From assembly GCA_914767715.1 (NCBI GenBank), contig OU612066.1, forward strand, positions 12,467,001 through 12,531,000: a DNA stretch of 64,000 nucleotides, in the 5' to 3' direction. Source of the stretch: Membranipora membranacea (Eukaryota > Bryozoa > Gymnolaemata > Cheilostomatida > Membraniporidae). Positions 12,715 to 24,600 of this stretch are shown piece by piece. The notes beneath the pieces are model-generated. The model had not been told where the DNA came from, searched no databases, and worked only from the letters and a program-made list of their open reading frames with translations. Both the position numbers and the translations under genes were made by a program. The first letter of the stretch is position 1. Every line of letters starts with the position of its first letter.

Positions 12715-13039
12715 ATATCGATCTAAGGAGGATTTCTGGAATATCAGAGTTTGTTGATAGTTTTGCATCGAGGCTAAAAACGGATATAATCTCGGAAACT
12801 AAATATCGATCTAAGGAGGATATCTGGAATATCAGAGTTTGTTGATAGTTTTGCATCGAGGCTAAAAACGGATATAATCTCGGAAACTAAATATCGATCT
12901 AAGGAGGATTTCTGGAATATCAGAGTTTGTTGATAGTTTTGCATCGAGGCTAAAAACGGATATAATCTCGGAAACTAAATATCGATCTAAGGAGGATTTC
13001 TGGAATATCAGAGTTTGTTGATAGTTTTGCATCGAGGCT
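12715..13039. repeat. 88-bp tandem repeat, 3.7 copies
   Basis: Units begin atatcgatctaaggagga at 12715, 12803, 12891 and 12979, giving an exact 88-bp period with few differences between units. The last unit stops after gcatcgaggct. The small frames read through it are by-products of the repeat. Confidence 0.93.
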
Positions 13040-15880
13040 GTACCAAAGTCAATACCCAATCGAGTTATATGTTCATATAATCTCAAACAAGTAGTTATAT
13101 TAATATTTGTGCACTATAAGTTTTTATAGTTGCTCGTAAATATTTTAGTTCTAAAATATTAGCCACAATTACAAGACAGTAACAAACACCTGCTATAAGT
13201 TTCTATAGCCAGGTAAAGCAAGTCATACACAAAATAGGAAGGATATAACAGTAGTGAAAATCTGGAAGGTAATAGCTGTATCACTTGGAAATGGAAGCTG
13301 TCCTGACATGACATCCATAGTATAGCATAGGAAAATCAATTTTACAGAAGACTGAAATTTTATTTGGTGAAGATTCAAAGTGACAAAGACCCGGATTTAA
13401 TATGACATCTATATCCGGTCATTTGTTAACACGCCCATTAAATATCATTGGTCAATCGATTGAACTGAGGGAGTTCATTGGTCAATCTAGGCACCTGATT
13501 TATTACCCCACTATGACTCACTAGACCATCGAGTACTAACTCATAGGCCTGTGTAGCAGTGTGAGATCGGTCAAGCATGTCTAGACATGCCATCGGCCTG
13601 TGATTACATCGTTACGTGGAGCTACAGCTTAAAGGTTTTTCAAGTTGTATTTTTTCTTAAAATTTATAATTTATAATCATTATCATGAACAGGTTCATTT
13701 AACAAGAATGGGTTAACTTGAACGAACAAACATTGTATTTACATACTCTATGAAATCAGTTCTTTTACTAACCAGGCCTTCTTGACTCATTCTCTTGTTA
13801 TTAAACTTTGGGAAAACTGAGCCTGAGCTTTTGCTTCAAGCTTCCATTCTGCTGTTATTTATTACCTCCCCTGATCTGTCATTCCAGGAATATTATGAGC
13901 AAAGCTAAACAATCAAAACAGAATGTACCAACAATGGAGATCGGAAGGCAGCAAACTTCTCACTGCTCAACAGTATACTGATAATATAAGTTGTGATAGC
14001 CCTAGTAGACAACATCTTTGTAAGACATTATTGCCCTGTCCTTGAGGGCGGCTTTTTTATATGAGTTAGCATTTGTAACAACAAAAAATTCGCGTTTTAA
14101 GACATTCTCACAAAAATCAGATCTTTGAATGCTGTTAATGAAAGCTCATGAAAAAATCTGGTTGGAAAATCTGAAGAAGAAATCTTCGGGAAAAACTGCA
14201 GTGTGAATGCAGCTTTACATTTTCTTACAAGCTCAAGGATGTTTTTCGAAAGACAGCAACTTTTTGGCTTGAGTAAAAATGAATATGGTAACGTTGATTA
14301 TTTCCGTAAACATATTTCGCATTTTTATGTTTAATGTTATTTTCTTACAGTAAGACAGAAGCAGCAAGGCTTTTGCTGGATATGAATGGGATGAATTTGC
14401 GAGGACTCTCCATTTATTAACATTCTGATAGTTGTGAAAGGTAAGATAACTAGTATGAAAATCTCTTATTAATCTCGTAAATAATTTTGTCATACAGAAG
14501 CGCAGCAAGCGATCCTTTGGCTTTTAATTGCTTACTCTACAGAAAGAATTATACTACAATTAAATCTTCAGTTCCCACTCTTGGCAATTTTTTGTATATG
14601 GGAAGCTAGTATTATCATATTAACACTGAACAGAGGCATCCTGAGGTCCTGCAAACAGGAGAACGCTCTTGAATTGAGCTCAGTGATTTGAAACACTTTT
14701 TTTTACTTTTAATTTGAACTCAAACTTGATTTAATTTATCAAATAATTCAAGTTCGTTGTTGTTGAATTCCTTTTTTTCAATCTTTTCAATAAAAATCCA
14801 GGTAATGTACCCATCATATGCGTTGGAATAGCCAAATGTATCATTTAATGTCACTTTGTTCATTTGTCATGGGGCTTTTTTAACAAAAGAAAATTATCGC
14901 TCTCGTACTTAGCTCGAATTCCTCGCATATTTGATTTTTCAAATAAGGCAAATTTGTTCCCAGATTGTTAACTCAGAGTGTTTTAGCAGTAGCATCAAAA
15001 ATTTGGAAACGAGAACCGAGCAGGTCTCACTTACTCAGGTGGGAGCAATCAGATAATGGTTTTGCCTGTGTTAAATTGCAAAGGCCCCTGAATTTCAGCT
15101 CCAAAGTGGGATTCTACATATACAGCATTTTGAATCTGCTCAAACTCTGCAGCCCTGATTGTTGGTCAGCAACGTGACTAAGTCTATCATCAGACCAATG
15201 AAATAATTATATACTTTATTTTATTTAACAGCTTCTTGTCAAACCTAACATAACACAGGAGGTGTCAGGATGCCACAGGAGTAAGTGAAGATATCTCAAC
15301 CTCAACCTCAACCTCAACACACAGCCACACCCTCCACAGCTGTCATCGGAGATGGTGAATGCTCTCTGACGGAGAGCGGTGATATAGGTATTGTGTATAG
15401 CACTATGGTATACCTATCTTTTTTTTGACAAATTTGGAATCTACGCGTTCCTGTTACTTTTTTTGTGTCAATATTTTTGGTCAAAGCTACTTTTTAAACC
15501 AAGTTTGACTTGTGCATGAACTATTGTAATGGATATCAGTCTAGAACCTGGAGGTTTATAACTGCTGACATGTTAACTGATGCCTGATGTCACTAGAAAA
15601 CCCAGATATGATGTAACTAGCTTGTGATGACAAGATTTTTTGGTGTAGAGGAAAGGGGATGGCTTTAATATGGGTAATCCAAACGCAAAAAATCTTAACA
15701 CTGTTGTTAAATATCGGCCTGCCAATTCCTCAAATGAATGTGTATCAAGGAATGGCCCCTGATTTGGTAGACTAAATAAGGGGTCGTCTATAATCATTAA
15801 CGTTCAGCAGATTTTGAAAGAATAATTATTTGTCACGTGACCAGTTGGAACCAATCCTATAAAGACAGAACTTCAAGATT
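13040..15880. other. Intergenic, no supported gene
   Basis: AT-rich with scattered frames and no recognisable product. It contains a short CAACCT run at about 15297-15318 and a 16-bp perfect palindrome at 13575-13590. Confidence 0.4.
13573..13592. promoter_or_regulatory. p53-family-like response element (sequence match only)
   Basis: AAGCATGTCTAGACATGCCA fits two adjacent RRRCWWGYYY half-sites with no spacer at 19 of 20 positions. No gene start is visible nearby, so this may be coincidence. Confidence 0.2.
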
Positions 15881-16332
15881 ATAAACAGACTGTCAAAATG
15901 ATAAAGTGTGAAAGTGTTTGCCGATGGATAGGATTCAGGTTAACACAACTATAACACAGTGAATTATTTAAACACCTTCGGGCAGTGGTCGCAACAGCTT
16001 GAAGAAAAGAGAGTTTAAACTCTATAAATCGGAAGACACCAGACCTCCACTCCAAGCCCACTGCTGGAAACAAAGGTTGAGTGATTACGAGAGGGGGGGG
16101 AGGCAGATTTAAAAAAGGAACTTAGCACAACGCAGTTTAAATGGATCACTCAATAAAAAGGACGAATATTTTGTGACGACATCACAAATCGAAAACCGCC
16201 GAATCCTCCATCTTTTAAACTGGAAATTGTCTTTCCTTCATAAAAAATATTCATATCTGTTATTTAATTATCCAGTAATATTATGGAATAAAAGGGTTAG
16301 ATAGCCTACTTAAAATGATAATGTTTGAACTA

Positions 16333-16356
16333 TGAATGAATGAATGAATGAATGAA
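16333..16356. repeat. (GAAT)n microsatellite
   Basis: About six tetranucleotide units in a row. Confidence 0.85.
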
Positions 16357-16805
16357 ATAACAGGTCATTTTAACTGGCCAAATCAATTCAGTTCTTCGCA
16401 AAAAAGTCTTTACTCTTTTGACACACAATAGCGGGTAAGTGTGTGTTTTTGATCTAAAAATTTGAGCTCAAATTCTCTTCTTTCATATTTCAACAAAATA
16501 TACTAAAATAGGGCCATCCAATGCTTAACTGCAGTCAAATATTCTAATACACCGGTCGCATATAGAACATTGTGGGAAATTCATTCCTTTTCAATTTCCT
16601 TTTCAAAGCTTCTTACTTGATTGCAAACAATCAGTTGCTCAAAGCTGATCTTCTTCAGCAAAGATGCCTTTACAACAATAAACATTTATTGGTGGACTGG
16701 TAACTCCCTGAAGATTTGTGACTTAATCACAAAAAATCAGTGTCACTTTCATAGCTTTGTTGTTCGTTAGCTCTTATGGTAAGTAGGTATGTTGCGGTTT
16801 TATGT

Positions 16806-16912
16806 CTGTGCAGAACCTTGGCTGTAACTAGAGAAGCTTCGCTGAACACGAAAATCAGACTCAAAATCACCAGCAACTAATAACGTCAAATATGAACCTG
16901 TAGAATGAGAAA
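16806..16912 (-). pseudogene. Broken extra copy of the cadherin-like exon (distal)
   Basis: It keeps the acceptor ttctacag and starts SYLTLLVAGDFESDF, but a one-base insertion then shifts the frame. It belongs to the ~1.1-kb tandem repeat. Confidence 0.5.
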
Positions 16913-17499
16913 ACATCAGTAGTCATAACAGGTAGTTATCAAAATATATTTTGAAGCCTTGTTCAAGTAAAATGTGATTGCAACGGCGTGGAGGTAAATA
17001 TATATTTAAGCTCTATGAATTGGAAGACACCTCCGCTTTAAACCAATCGTTGCAATGTAGGTGGAATGATCATGATTGGGGTTGGTTAAAAAATAGAAAC
17101 TTTGCAAACCGCAGTTTAAATGGATCATTCATATAGAAAAGACGAAAACTTTGTGACTCTATCACAATATGGAATCAGCTGAAGCAATCTTGGAAACTTG
17201 AGATTGTCTATCGCTTTCACTCATAAAAATGAATATATCTGTCGTATAATAAATTGGACTGCTGCTCAAAGCTGATCTTCCTATAATAAATCAACACACC
17301 TAGAAATAATAATATAATAATAATGATAATCTTTTTTTAGATCTTTTAAATAAATAACAAAACTAATAAGACATCAAATCATAATGGATAAAAAGCTTAA
17401 TTAAGTCGAGTAAATTTAACCTAAATAATGTAAGTTGACATGTCAGAATAATAATGTTTGAATTATAACATTATCTTTTTGTCTCTTTGACAAGTTTGT

Positions 17500-20400
17500 G
17501 TTGGTTTTCTGTCCGTCAAGAACCTTTGCCGTAACCAGAGAAGCTGCGCCTATAGTGAAATCAGACTCAAAATCGCCAGCGACTATAAACGTAAAATATG
17601 AACCTGTAGAATGAGAAAACATCATCAGGTTAAAGCTGAGATGACTCGAACCGAAGTTGTTTTTCCCTTAATGTAATTGTGACAGATATATTGAATATGA
17701 AACTTGTGTAAAATTAATGAGAAACTGATAACAACAAACAAAACATCAAATCAAAATGGATAAAACTAATAATATAATGGAGCAGCTGTCGATGAGGGAG
17801 CTGCAGTAGTAGAATTACAATTGAAGCCAAACAGAGAAGGTGAAGTCGCTGAGGGAGCTGCTAAGATGTTGTTAAAATTGAACCCAGGCAGAGTAGCTGC
17901 AGTCTCTAAGCCGTTAAGGTACTATTTAAGTTAAAGCCAGGCAGAGTAGGTGCAGTCACTAATGGATCTGCTGAGGGAACTGCTAATTAAGTATTAAAAC
18001 CGAAGCCGGACAGAGGAGCTACAGTCTTTCTAACACACCTGTCGCGCAAAGAACATTGCGTGAAATAACTTAATATAGCTTGGAAGGATATCCATTCCTT
18101 TTCAACTCCTTAAAAAATTGTGTGGTCTGATCACAATCAATCAGTGTTGGCTGACTGATACTTAAAGCTGATCTTCTTATATCGCTGAAACAAAAAGTGG
18201 CATGATTATGATCAGGGTTGGTTTAAAAATAGGATCTTTGCACACCACAGTTAAGATGGATCATGCCTATAAAAAAGACAAAAAGTTTTGTGACAAATCA
18301 CACTGAATCCACTGAATCCTCCAGCTTGGAAACTGGAAGCTCTCAATCGCTTTTTGTCATAAATTATTAAAATTTCTGATAATAATATGGAATAAAAGAG
18401 CTGGATAGCCTACTTAAAAAGAATTATGATTTGAATTTTAAGTCAAACAATAGTTCATTGAAAAAAATCAGTTCTTGCAAAAAAAGTCTACAACATTAAA
18501 AACTTTTTGGTGGGCTGGTAAGTCCTTGAAAATGTGTGACTAAATTACAAAAAAATCAGTGTTGGCCGACTGCTGCTCAAATCTTATCTTCTCATATCAA
18601 ATATATATCAAAACAAATGGCATGGCTTGACACGACACAACTTCATAGCCGTGTTTGTTAGTTTTTATGGTATGTAAGTATGTGTTGGTTTTCTGTCTGT
18701 CAAAAACCCTGGCTGTAACTAGAGAAGCTGCGCTGATAGCGAAATCAAACTAAAAATTACCAACAACTATTATAGACGTCAAATATGTATGATCTGCAAA
18801 ATGAGAAAACTTCAGGAAGTTAAAGATGACTCAACCAGAATTTTTTTACCTTTAGTGTAAATTTTGACAGATGTATGAGAAGTGACAGATATTATCTAAA
18901 GTAATTGTGACAGACTTATATGAGACTGAAACTGATGATAGCAATCAATAAAACATCAAATCATAAGGGAAAAAACTCAATTAAGTTGTGTCAATTAAAC
19001 ATAAATAATATAAGTGAATACGTCAGATTGATAGATTTTAGTTTTCTGGCGTTTTTGCACTGGGCACCTCTCTTTCTTCAGATAGTCGTGAAAACACCGA
19101 CAGCTGCCACTCTAGACTTTACACTACGTGGCTCAAACTTTAGTTATCAAGCTACTGAATTTGTAGAACTAGCAGACAACACACAATAAAACCCATAAAC
19201 ATTATTATCATCCGACTGAAAAGCATCAAGGGCTAATAATTAGTTACGTTCACATGTAGATCGGGATAAATAAATTAGCAACTCAACATTTTATATTAAT
19301 TTAACAGGAATTTATCGAGATGTATGCAGCCTTGTTCAAGTAAAAAGTGATTGCAACAGCATGAAGAGAAAATATGTTCAAACTATATGACTCCACTGCT
19401 CTAAACCTACTATAAAAAAGGTGAATGATTATGATTGGGGTTGGTTAAAAAATAAGAATTTTGTACACCGCAGTTAAGATGGATTATCCAATAAAAAAGA
19501 CAACACAATTTTGTGAATACATCATTCTTAAAAAAAAAGTCGACAACTTTGTGACTACATCACAAATTTGAAACAGCTGAAGCCTTTGGCTTGACAACTA
19601 GACATTATTGATAATTTTTCTTTATCCTTATCCTTTTTGGCAAAATACAAACTTTATTAGTCAGCTTTATAGGAAGCATAAATTCTGTTTCTCAGTTGAG
19701 GGCGTAGTTGGCAACCTTGAAATAGATTTTCAAGCAAATCTACGGGGTGTAAGATTTCGGGTCAAATATTGATAATTTTTCCTTATCCGAATTTTTGTGC
19801 AATAACAATTTTTTCAGTCAGCCTGATATGAAGCATATTCTGCTTCCATGTTGAGGGCGTAGTTGGGAACCTGGAGACGAGTTTTGAAGCAAATCTGAGA
19901 GGGTGAGATTTCAGGTAAAATATTGATCATTTTCTCTTATTCGGATTTTCCGGTTTTTCAAAAATTTAATGCAAAATACAAACTTTTCTAGTTAGCATAA
20001 TAGTAATCATTCATTCTGCTTCTGAGTTGAGGGCATAGTCGGGAACCTGGAAACGACTTTTCAAGCAAATCTGAGAGGAAGATTTTGGGTCAAATATTGA
20101 TCATTTTTAATTTTTTGGATTTTCTGGTTTTTCCAAAATTTTTGCAAAGTACAAACCTTTTTAGTCAGCGTGATAGGAAGCATAAATTCTGCTTCTCAGT
20201 TGAGAGCGTAAATGGGAACTTGGAGTCGCGTCTTCAAGCAAATCTGAGAGGGTAAGATTTCAGGTCAAATATTGATATATTTTAATTATCCGGATTTTCT
20301 GGTTTTTGAAAAATTCTTGGCAACATACAAACTTTTTTAGTTAGCACGATAGTAAGCATATAGCTTGCTTCTGAGTTGAGGGGTTAGTCGGGAACCTGGA

Positions 20401-23386
20401 GACGAGACTTCAAGCAAATCTGAGAGGGTAACATTTAGGGTCAAATTTTGATAATTTTTTCTTATCCTGATTTTCCAGTTTTACCAAAATTTTTGGCGAA
20501 ATGCAAACTTTATTAGTCAGCTTTATAGGAAGCATATAGTCTGCTTCTCAGTTGAGGGTGTAGTTGGTAACCTTGAAATTTAACCAAAGCGATATATTGT
20601 TATGACAATGACAATAAAATAATGATGTTATGCTATCTTCATCTGATGTTTTAATTTTATACTTACTGAGATTCATGGGCACTCATTTGAAGTTGCTGAG
20701 CAAGACTGATCTATAAAGTCAGAAGTAAATCATTATCTACTGTAGTTCACAACTATAAGATGTGTACAAGAGACTTAAAATAAAATGAATCATAGGTCAT
20801 TAAATTTTTATAGCCTTACCTCGATGATCACTCCTAAATAAAATATTTGTTTTGTATTTTGCCACTTATGCCCAGTACTATGTACAAAAATGCAACATGT
20901 GAGCCTTTTTCAAAAACCTAAAATACGAAAATTAGCTATCCTAAATATCCTTTTTCTAGAGCCAGGCTCAGATTAGGATTAGTGTTCAATTTATATTTAT
21001 TTACTATTTACAATAAGATCTGGAATTATAAAAAATGAAGCGCTTGAACAAAAATTTATGTACTTACCCATGATTGTGACATTGATCACACTGCATGATC
21101 CTGGCTGACCATCAAATGAAAGCACAGATCCTAGCACTCCTGAGTGATGCCCAAAAATGGCACATGACAAATAAATGCCAACTAGATATAATGAGCGGAA
21201 TACAAACACTTCATTATTTTATTTCTTAAACTGATACGGAATAATTATTATCTTGAATGCCTTAACTTGTTACAACAAAGCATCACAATATTGAATTGAA
21301 TCTCAAATACATGTTGCAGCCTTTATATAGACCTGTCTAACTAGGTTGCCAAGTTTCCATCATTTAAGTGATGCATTTTTCCTGATTCCTTGAATTATTC
21401 AAAAAAAGGCTACTACACATAGAGTATGTTGCCCTCAAATGTCATTTTACGTAATGTTTTAAACTAAGTGCCAAATACAGTCACTGAGTCTTGCCTCATC
21501 GTTTGAGTGATGTTTTTTTTCCTGGTTCACCCATTTCAAAGAAAGGTTTCTGGCAATTTTTCACAGCATGTGTCAGTATAAATATTCATAATTTCCTGGT
21601 TCCTGGTTTGAAGAACATTGAGTAATTGATTCTGACAAGGCTCACAACAGCAGCTCTGAATATAATCACGCCGTTGATTCCTGTTCCCCGACACTTTCAC
21701 ATGAACAGATGCAGGCTCCGTTAATGTACCAATCGAATGCAGTGGATGCGGATAAAACTCAGGCAAGGAAGATGGTTTTTAAGCCCATTTGTATTGGTAT
21801 CTCAGTTCATGTCAAGGTCCCCCTCCCCCCGACAGGTGATATTTCATTATATTTTAATTTAATAATTTTTAGCAATTTTTTCCATTGCAGGTCAAAACAT
21901 AATGAAAGAAAATGGAACACCTAATTGTAAGTACATAAAACAAATAAAATATACATGTTTGCCAGTGATATGCTAATATCAATAATGGTTGAAAGTGTTT
22001 ATGAAGACAAAAGCAAACACAGTTCATGTCAAGTTATCTCATAGCAATGAACAAAACAAAATTGTACTAAAGAATATTATTGAATGATCATGTCAATTAC
22101 AAAGTGGAGAATTCCAGAGTCTAGGAGGGTCAAGCCAGAGTATGTTATCTCCCCTGTAACAGATAAACACTCAAAAATCCTCTACCAGTATAACAGCAAA
22201 CTTAGCCTAACCTAGCTTGCCTAAAACAGTTACCAGGCTGCTAAACTTATACCTGAAATATCACAAATAAGTATCGGTCAAGGGTAGCCTGGTCAAATAT
22301 AATTTAGTGTTAATCTGTAACAGGGGAGATCACATACTCTAGACCAGCTGTGGGCAACCTGTAGCTTTTTTGCCAGTGCAGGCTAATGAGCAATCTTTTG
22401 CAGTCTACTTGTGGCCTTATGCCTGTAAAATTTGATAAACACTAATGTTGATTCACAATTTGTTATGTGGATAAAAATAGTGGCCATTCTGTAATATACA
22501 TGTACACGCATTTGCAAGAATTTACCCCTTGCGGGATGTGAACGTAAATAATGAACAAAAATGGCCTACTACCGAAATGGCCCGTAAACAGAATGAACTG
22601 TTAACAAAATGGCCAGTGATCAAAAATGGCCTGTGAACAGAATGGACCAAAAATAAAATGGCCTACGACCAAAATGGCCAAAGAACAAAATGGCCCAAAA
22701 CCGAAGTGGCCCGTGGTAAAAATGGCCTGTGAACAAAAAATGGCTCGTGAACCAAATGGCCTGTGAACAAAATGGCCTACGACCAAAATGGCCGAAAAAA
22801 CAAAATGGTCTTAGAACATAATGACCCGATAACAAAATGGCCAGTGATCAAAAATGGCCTGTGAACAGAATGGACCAAAAATAAAATGGCCTACGACCAA
22901 AATGGCCCAAGAACAAAATGGCCCAAAACTGAAGTGGCCCGTGGTAAAAATGGCCTGTGAACAAAAAATGGCTCGTGAACCAAATGGCCTGTGAACAAAA
23001 TGGCCTGTGAACAAAATGGCCCGTGAACAATATGACCTGTGAATAAATTAGCCTACGACCAAAATGGCCCATGAACAAAAAGACCCTCAAATAAAATGGC
23101 CCACGAACAAAACAACCTATATTCAATTATATATAAATATGCCACAATGATAACGTGGTTGTCACACACAAAAGGCCCTTCTAGTATAATATCCAATCTG
23201 CTTTAATCCAAGAACATTTCATAATGACGCATACTGTTGATCTTCTACCACACACATCTCTTGTATATTAGGTCAACATTAACAAGACTATTAGAAAAAC
23301 TACTTACTGTCCATGATCTTGAAAGCTAATGCGATGTTAACAACTTGCAGAAGAAGCACCAGACCAAAGTTTGTTTGCCTGATCAT
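17500..23386 (-). CDS. Signal-peptide gene with a cadherin-like extracellular exon, partial model
   Basis: Three coding exons can be joined in phase on the minus strand. Exon 1, 23308-23386, starts at ATG 23386 with a signal peptide (MIRQTNFGLVLLLQVVNIAL) and ends at GTAAGT. Exon 2, 21068-21181, runs from ctag to GTAAGT and includes GVLGSVLSFDGQPGSCSVIN. Exon 3 begins at 17603 after ttctacag and reads SYFTFIVAGDFESDF, then ASLVTAKVLDG. All three junctions are phase 1. Exon 3 resembles the middle of a cadherin repeat (the F-x-I...G-x-L-x-T-A-K-x-L-D pattern); this is my reading of a motif and is unconfirmed. The 3' end of exon 3 and later exons were not found. The gene may be truncated or contain further exons I could not recognise. 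Confidence 0.45.
17775..18030. repeat. ~60-bp imperfect tandem repeat
   Basis: Four diverged units each contain gagggagctgct-like and agccaggcagagtaggtgca-like segments. They are nested inside the ~1.1-kb repeat array. Confidence 0.6.
18697..18812 (-). pseudogene. Broken extra copy of the cadherin-like exon (proximal)
   Basis: It keeps an acceptor (ttttgcag) and the overall exon sequence, but an in-frame stop falls where the intact copy reads GDFE. It lies between exon 2 and the intact exon 3. Confidence 0.5.
19590..20580. repeat. ~170-bp tandem repeat, about six copies
   Basis: Each unit has the order: acaaactttattagtcagc, gataggaagcata, ctgcttctgagttgagggc, gggaacctggagacgag, caagcaaatctgagagggt, then tcaaatattgat. 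Unit landmarks fall at about 19658, 19827, 20000, 20163, 20340 and 20515. The array lies in the intron between exons 2 and 3 of the cadherin-like gene. Confidence 0.85.
22135..22344. mobile_element. Short inverted-repeat element (MITE-like)
   Basis: The left end cagagtatgttatctcccct and the right end aggggagatcacatactcta are inverted copies that extend ~30 bp inward. The core is about 140 bp. Target duplication unclear. Confidence 0.5.
22558..23112. repeat. 16-18-bp minisatellite with a 228-bp higher-order repeat
   Basis: Dozens of variants of the unit aacaaaatggcctgtg lie head to tail. A series of distinct variants repeats in the same order with an offset of 228 bp (ggccagtgat at 22611 and again at 22839), showing block duplication. 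The open minus-strand frames through it, rich in FTGHF and RPF, are a consequence of the repeat length, not evidence for a protein. It lies in intron 1 of the cadherin-like gene. Confidence 0.93.
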
Positions 23387-24342
23387 GATAGAACCACTTT
23401 TCTTGCTTCGTGATGTTTCTTAGGATCAGAAATAAGAAATCTGTCTTCACTCAGGTGTCCGCTGTTCTCAATTTTACACCTGCACAGAACTGGAGTTTGA
23501 CACCTACGAAGGGCAGAGAGATACCTGTGATGCTGAATTACACGCTGAGGTTGTATTCGCTTGTCAGCCTAGTTAGTTAGTTCTGTATAAGTTCTGTGGA
23601 AGGGTCAACTAGAAACACTATCCGTGATGCACTCTGATTCGCTGATCATTTCCTGTGAATGGGTAACCTTAACATCTGATAGAAGATTGCAGCTAATATT
23701 GATAAAATATCCTGAAGAGTAATAATAATAATAATCCATATGATTATTTCAAGTTATTTGAAGTGGAGAAATATGAGACTATGTCATCTCCTGAAATGTA
23801 AGCGGTGGCGGTGAAATGTTTATGAGTTTACTTATATGTGCCACGCTACCGCCTCCTGCAGTTATTTACTGTATAAGGAGATGTTGACAGTAAGTTTCTT
23901 GCAACATAACAAAATTTCAATCTTAGTTCATGTAACAGAAGTTGCTCATGGGTATAAACAGATGTTAATCATCGGTTTATTATATAAACAGATTGAAGTA
24001 CAAACAGATGAACCGAGCAGATTTCTTTAACGAAGAATTTATCTTTGGCGTACCTGTGCCAGTGAAAATGTTTGGAACAAAAAAAAAGGTAAGGTTGCAT
24101 TTAATTCAGTCGGTCTCTTTTATCTCTTGAGGCAGTTTGTAATAGTTCATGATATGAACATTTACACAGGTGTGCTTGGGCAACAATAATCCATATGATT
24201 ATTTCAAGTTATTTGAAGTGCTAACTTTAGAGTTTTTTTCCAGTTCTCTCAGCTGCACAGTTGTGAGTTTAGAGATGATTAATTTCCCGATTTAAGATTT
24301 TTCCTCAGTAGGAAATTATGCAAGGAGATCACAAAGTAGGCA

Positions 24343-24600
24343 GGGTGGCTTAGGATTCGGGGTGGTTAGGATTCGGGCTTCTCAATCTGAGAGTTGCAGG
24401 TTCGAATCCCGGTCACTACCCATTCTGCTAAAGGAGGTGAGCTCTCCGAACAATAGCCTAGCTTGCCCACTCCTACCTTGTACAGGAGTGCGCTAAATAG
24501 ATGTGATGATGATGTAAGCATATTCTCATTTGCCCGAAAAGGGCATTGAATAGCAAATAAAGCTGATATTATTATTATCATTATTATAGTTATTTATAAT
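24343..24600 (+). repeat. tRNA-headed SINE
   Basis: The RNA polymerase III B box is clear (ggttcgaatccc, ~24409-24420), and an A-box-like segment (ggtggttaggattcggg) lies upstream. The body ends in a simple ATT-rich tail (attattattatcattattat). Body and tail make a SINE more likely than a tRNA gene. Confidence 0.7.

Larger units (their letters stand above)
15990..19610. repeat. Diverged ~1.1-kb tandem repeats, about four units
   Basis: The same blocks recur at ~16010, ~17009, ~18190 and ~19363: a segment like gattggggttggttaaaaaa, then a cagtttaaatggatcat-type segment, a gtgac...atcacaa segment, and a block containing gctgtaactagagaagct. Divergence and indels are high. Three units carry a copy of the cadherin-like exon described below, only one of which is uninterrupted. 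Confidence 0.6.

Noticed and set aside
12602-13086. Repeated minus-strand frames over the 88-bp array, or a CRISPR-like array
   Set aside because: Units are contiguous with no unique spacers, and the genome is eukaryotic.
14233-14508. 91-codon minus-strand frame
   Set aside because: No recognisable domain, no supporting splice sites and AT-rich by-product composition.
15297-15318. Telomere-like repeat (CAACCT)n
   Set aside because: Only about four units and not the usual TTAGGG type; a simple microsatellite.
21536-21766. 76-codon minus-strand frame with a cysteine-rich CCCEPC stretch
   Set aside because: It might be a decayed transposon or an exon, but I found no matching neighbours or family, so I did not call it.
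22601-23126. Several overlapping minus-strand open frames with FTGHF/RPF repeats that look like a repetitive protein
   Set aside because: They come from reading a minisatellite; all are open in part because the unit lacks stops. No start context, splice sites or domain.
24343-24420. A tRNA gene on the plus strand
   Set aside because: The head contains an internal duplication and is followed by a SINE body and ATT tail.
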